A stretch of 64,000 bases of DNA. Origin: Bacillaceae bacterium OF18-1A. GTDB lineage: Bacteria; Bacillota; Bacilli; Bacillales; Bacillaceae_G. The stretch spans positions 868,001 through 932,000 of the forward strand of contig JAQEWB010000001.1 of assembly GCA_027694045.1 (NCBI GenBank), in the 5' to 3' direction. Made by a program: the position numbers and the translations under genes. Under the pieces are notes generated by a model. The model did not search any database and had not been told where the DNA came from. It worked only from the letters and a program-made list of their open reading frames with translations. Numbering within the stretch: the stretch's first letter is position 1; each line of letters opens with the position of its first letter. Shown in pieces: positions 62,998-64,000 of this stretch.

Positions 62998-63006
62998 CAT
63001 AGTATA
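62998..63006 (+). promoter_or_regulatory. Candidate sigma-K -10 element before the second YjcZ gene
   Basis: CATAGTATA fits CATAnnnTA, 90 bases before the start; weaker evidence than at 24712, as the leader would be long. Confidence 0.3.
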
Positions 63007-63096
63007 CATTGTTCCTACAAACACGATAATTCTTTATTCCTTCCAGTACATTTTCCCTTCGTTCATTTTCATTTTTAATATAAGGAGGAATTCCAC

Positions 63097-63240
63097 ATGG
63101 GTTACGGATATAGTTGCTGTGGTTACGGATACGGTGGCGGCGGCGGTTGTGGTTATGGAGGTTTCGCTTTATTAATCGTTTTATTTATCCTTCTAATCAT
63201 CATCGGAGCTAGCTGTTGGGGCGGCTTTGTAGGCTGCTAG
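63097..63240 (+). CDS. YjcZ family sporulation micro-protein (Gly/Tyr-rich form)
   Basis: 47 residues. A Gly/Tyr/Cys-rich head of about 21 residues ([20 protein letters not shown]) leads to a hydrophobic helix ([18 protein letters not shown]) and a short WGGFVGC tail. It matches the shorter protein at 24754 through the helix. AAGGAGG precedes the ATG. Expected to be made late in sporulation. Own terminator. Confidence 0.88.
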   Translation: MGYGYSCCGYGYGGGGGCGYGGFALLIVLFILLIIIGASCWGGFVGC

Positions 63241-63258
63241 TAAACTTAAAAACTATTG

Positions 63259-63288
63259 CAAAAAGCACGTACAATACGTGCTTTTTTG
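63259..63288 (+). terminator. Terminator of the second YjcZ gene
   Basis: Stem AAAAAGCACGTA / TACGTGCTTTTT with a 3-base loop. Confidence 0.9.
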
Positions 63289-63326
63289 CCATTTTCAAAT
63301 TTTCCATTTGAAAGGATGTATGTTTT

Positions 63327-64000
63327 ATGAAAATTGATGGTGTTTTTGAAGGAGGCGGTGTACGCGGAATTGCACATGTAGGGGCAATTTGCGCGTTAGC
63401 TGAACAAGGATATGAATGGGAGCGTGTAGCTGGAACATCCGCTGGTGCCATTATCGCAGCACTTGTAGCAGCAGGCTATTCTTGTTCAGAGTTAAAAACG
63501 ATTATAACTAATATTGATTATAATAAATTTACTAAGAAAACTTTCATCGATAGAATCCCTTTTATCGGTAAAGGGTTAAGTACATGGTCTACATTAGGTA
63601 TTTATTCAAATAGCTTTCTGGAAGAATGGCTTGAAGAATTACTTCGAAAAAAAGGAATTCATTTATTTACAGATTTACCTGATCTAAACAAACTCAAAAT
63701 CATTGCTTCAGATATAAGCAATGGTAAAATGGTTGTCTTTCCTGATGATTTACCAAACTATGGATTTTTAAATTACCGATTCTCGATCGCTAAGGCAGTA
63801 CAAATGAGCAGTACGATCCCTTTCTTTTTTGAACCAGTGAAATGGAGAACTCCAAAATGGAAGCAACCTTGCTACATGGTGGATGGAGGTATTTTAAGTA
63901 ATTATCCAATTTGGATTTTCGATTCCCCTACCTCTCCACGCTGGCCAACTTTCGGATTTCATTTTGTTAAAGATGAAATCCGAGCTGATCCTACCCACTA
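63327..64000 (+). CDS. Patatin-like phospholipase (3' end outside window)
   Basis: My translation from ATG 63327 gives 224 codons and runs off the window. Begins MKIDGVFEGGGVRGIAHVGA. Oxyanion hole GGGVRG (10-15 or so), nucleophile serine in GTSAG (about 43-47), and the DGG that supplies the catalytic aspartate (MVDGGILSNYP). A lipid acyl hydrolase of bacterial patatin type, cytoplasmic or membrane-peripheral, substrate unknown. AAAGGA lies 10 bases upstream. Confidence 0.92.
   Translation, partial: MKIDGVFEGGGVRGIAHVGAICALAEQGYEWERVAGTSAGAIIAALVAAGYSCSELKTIITNIDYNKFTKKTFIDRIPFIGKGLSTWSTLGIYSNSFLEEWLEELLRKKGIHLFTDLPDLNKLKIIASDISNGKMVVFPDDLPNYGFLNYRFSIAKAVQMSSTIPFFFEPVKWRTPKWKQPCYMVDGGILSNYPIWIFDSPTSPRWPTFGFHFVKDEIRADPTH

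Overview
The window is a low-GC Firmicute chromosome segment, almost certainly from the Bacillus cereus group. The evidence is the gene content: FosB, a second alanine racemase of the B. cereus type, an ExsB/CotG-like repeat protein divergent from cotH, two YjcZ micro-proteins, SpoIIP, an intracellular subtilisin and an AbrB paralogue. In addition there are six copies of a repeat that matches the published description of the B. cereus-group bcr1 element. No rRNA, tRNA, CRISPR array or prophage was seen. The region reads as ordinary core and lineage chromosome with one insertion sequence and several small scars.

Layout. 1-8.2 kb: YitT membrane protein (cut by the window edge), a phosphotransferase-like protein, GNAT, alr, DinB, a histidine phosphatase next to a gutted HAD phosphatase, a secreted or anchored protein of unknown function, and an SPFH/NfeD pair. 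8.4-17.6 kb: MFS transporter, amidase, a GNAT/M15 carboxypeptidase/Nudix operon, spoIIP, two tiny membrane proteins, a DinB-like protein, csaA and brnQ. 18-24.9 kb: a CBS/ACT-type protein and a degenerate OppB-like permease flank a control region with CodY-like boxes; then a CNNM/CorC protein, small lipoprotein, CotF-like coat protein, cardiolipin synthase and YjcZ. 25-31 kb: thioesterase, a TIGR03943/permease pair, CorA, tandem bcr1-like repeats, a MurJ-like flippase and DedA. 31-39.7 kb: Nudix, the cotH/exsB spore-coat pair, the fosB operon, an orphan OppA, a zinc-ribbon membrane protein, ogt and a 49-residue membrane protein ending at a perfect palindrome. 39.8-50.2 kb: a Zur-type box before znuA, polyamine acetyltransferase, COG0523 GTPase, aldo/keto reductase, amine oxidase, luciferase-like oxidoreductase, dps (with a bcr1-like copy just upstream) and a YkvI transporter. 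50.2-52.2 kb: an IS607-type element whose tnpA has lost its middle and now reads into tnpB. 52.2-64 kb: MCP chemoreceptor, an RsgA paralogue with a changed G4 motif, intracellular subtilisin, AbrB-like regulator, orphan FtsX/BceB-type permease, nadE, Nudix, YwqG-like protein, a second YjcZ and a patatin-like lipase cut by the window edge.

Themes. Spore formation recurs (spoIIP, CotF-like, cotH/exsB, two YjcZ). Metal handling recurs too (znuA with Zur box, COG0523 GTPase, CorA, dps, the His-rich TIGR03943 protein). Genes are short transcription units separated by strong, often bidirectional hairpins, several of which extend into coding sequence. The most distinctive observations are the deleted tnpA/intact tnpB element with its probable guide-RNA region, the same-strand bcr1-like repeats (one tandem pair, one directly before dps), the internally deleted HAD gene, and the divergent CotH kinase/repeat-substrate pair.
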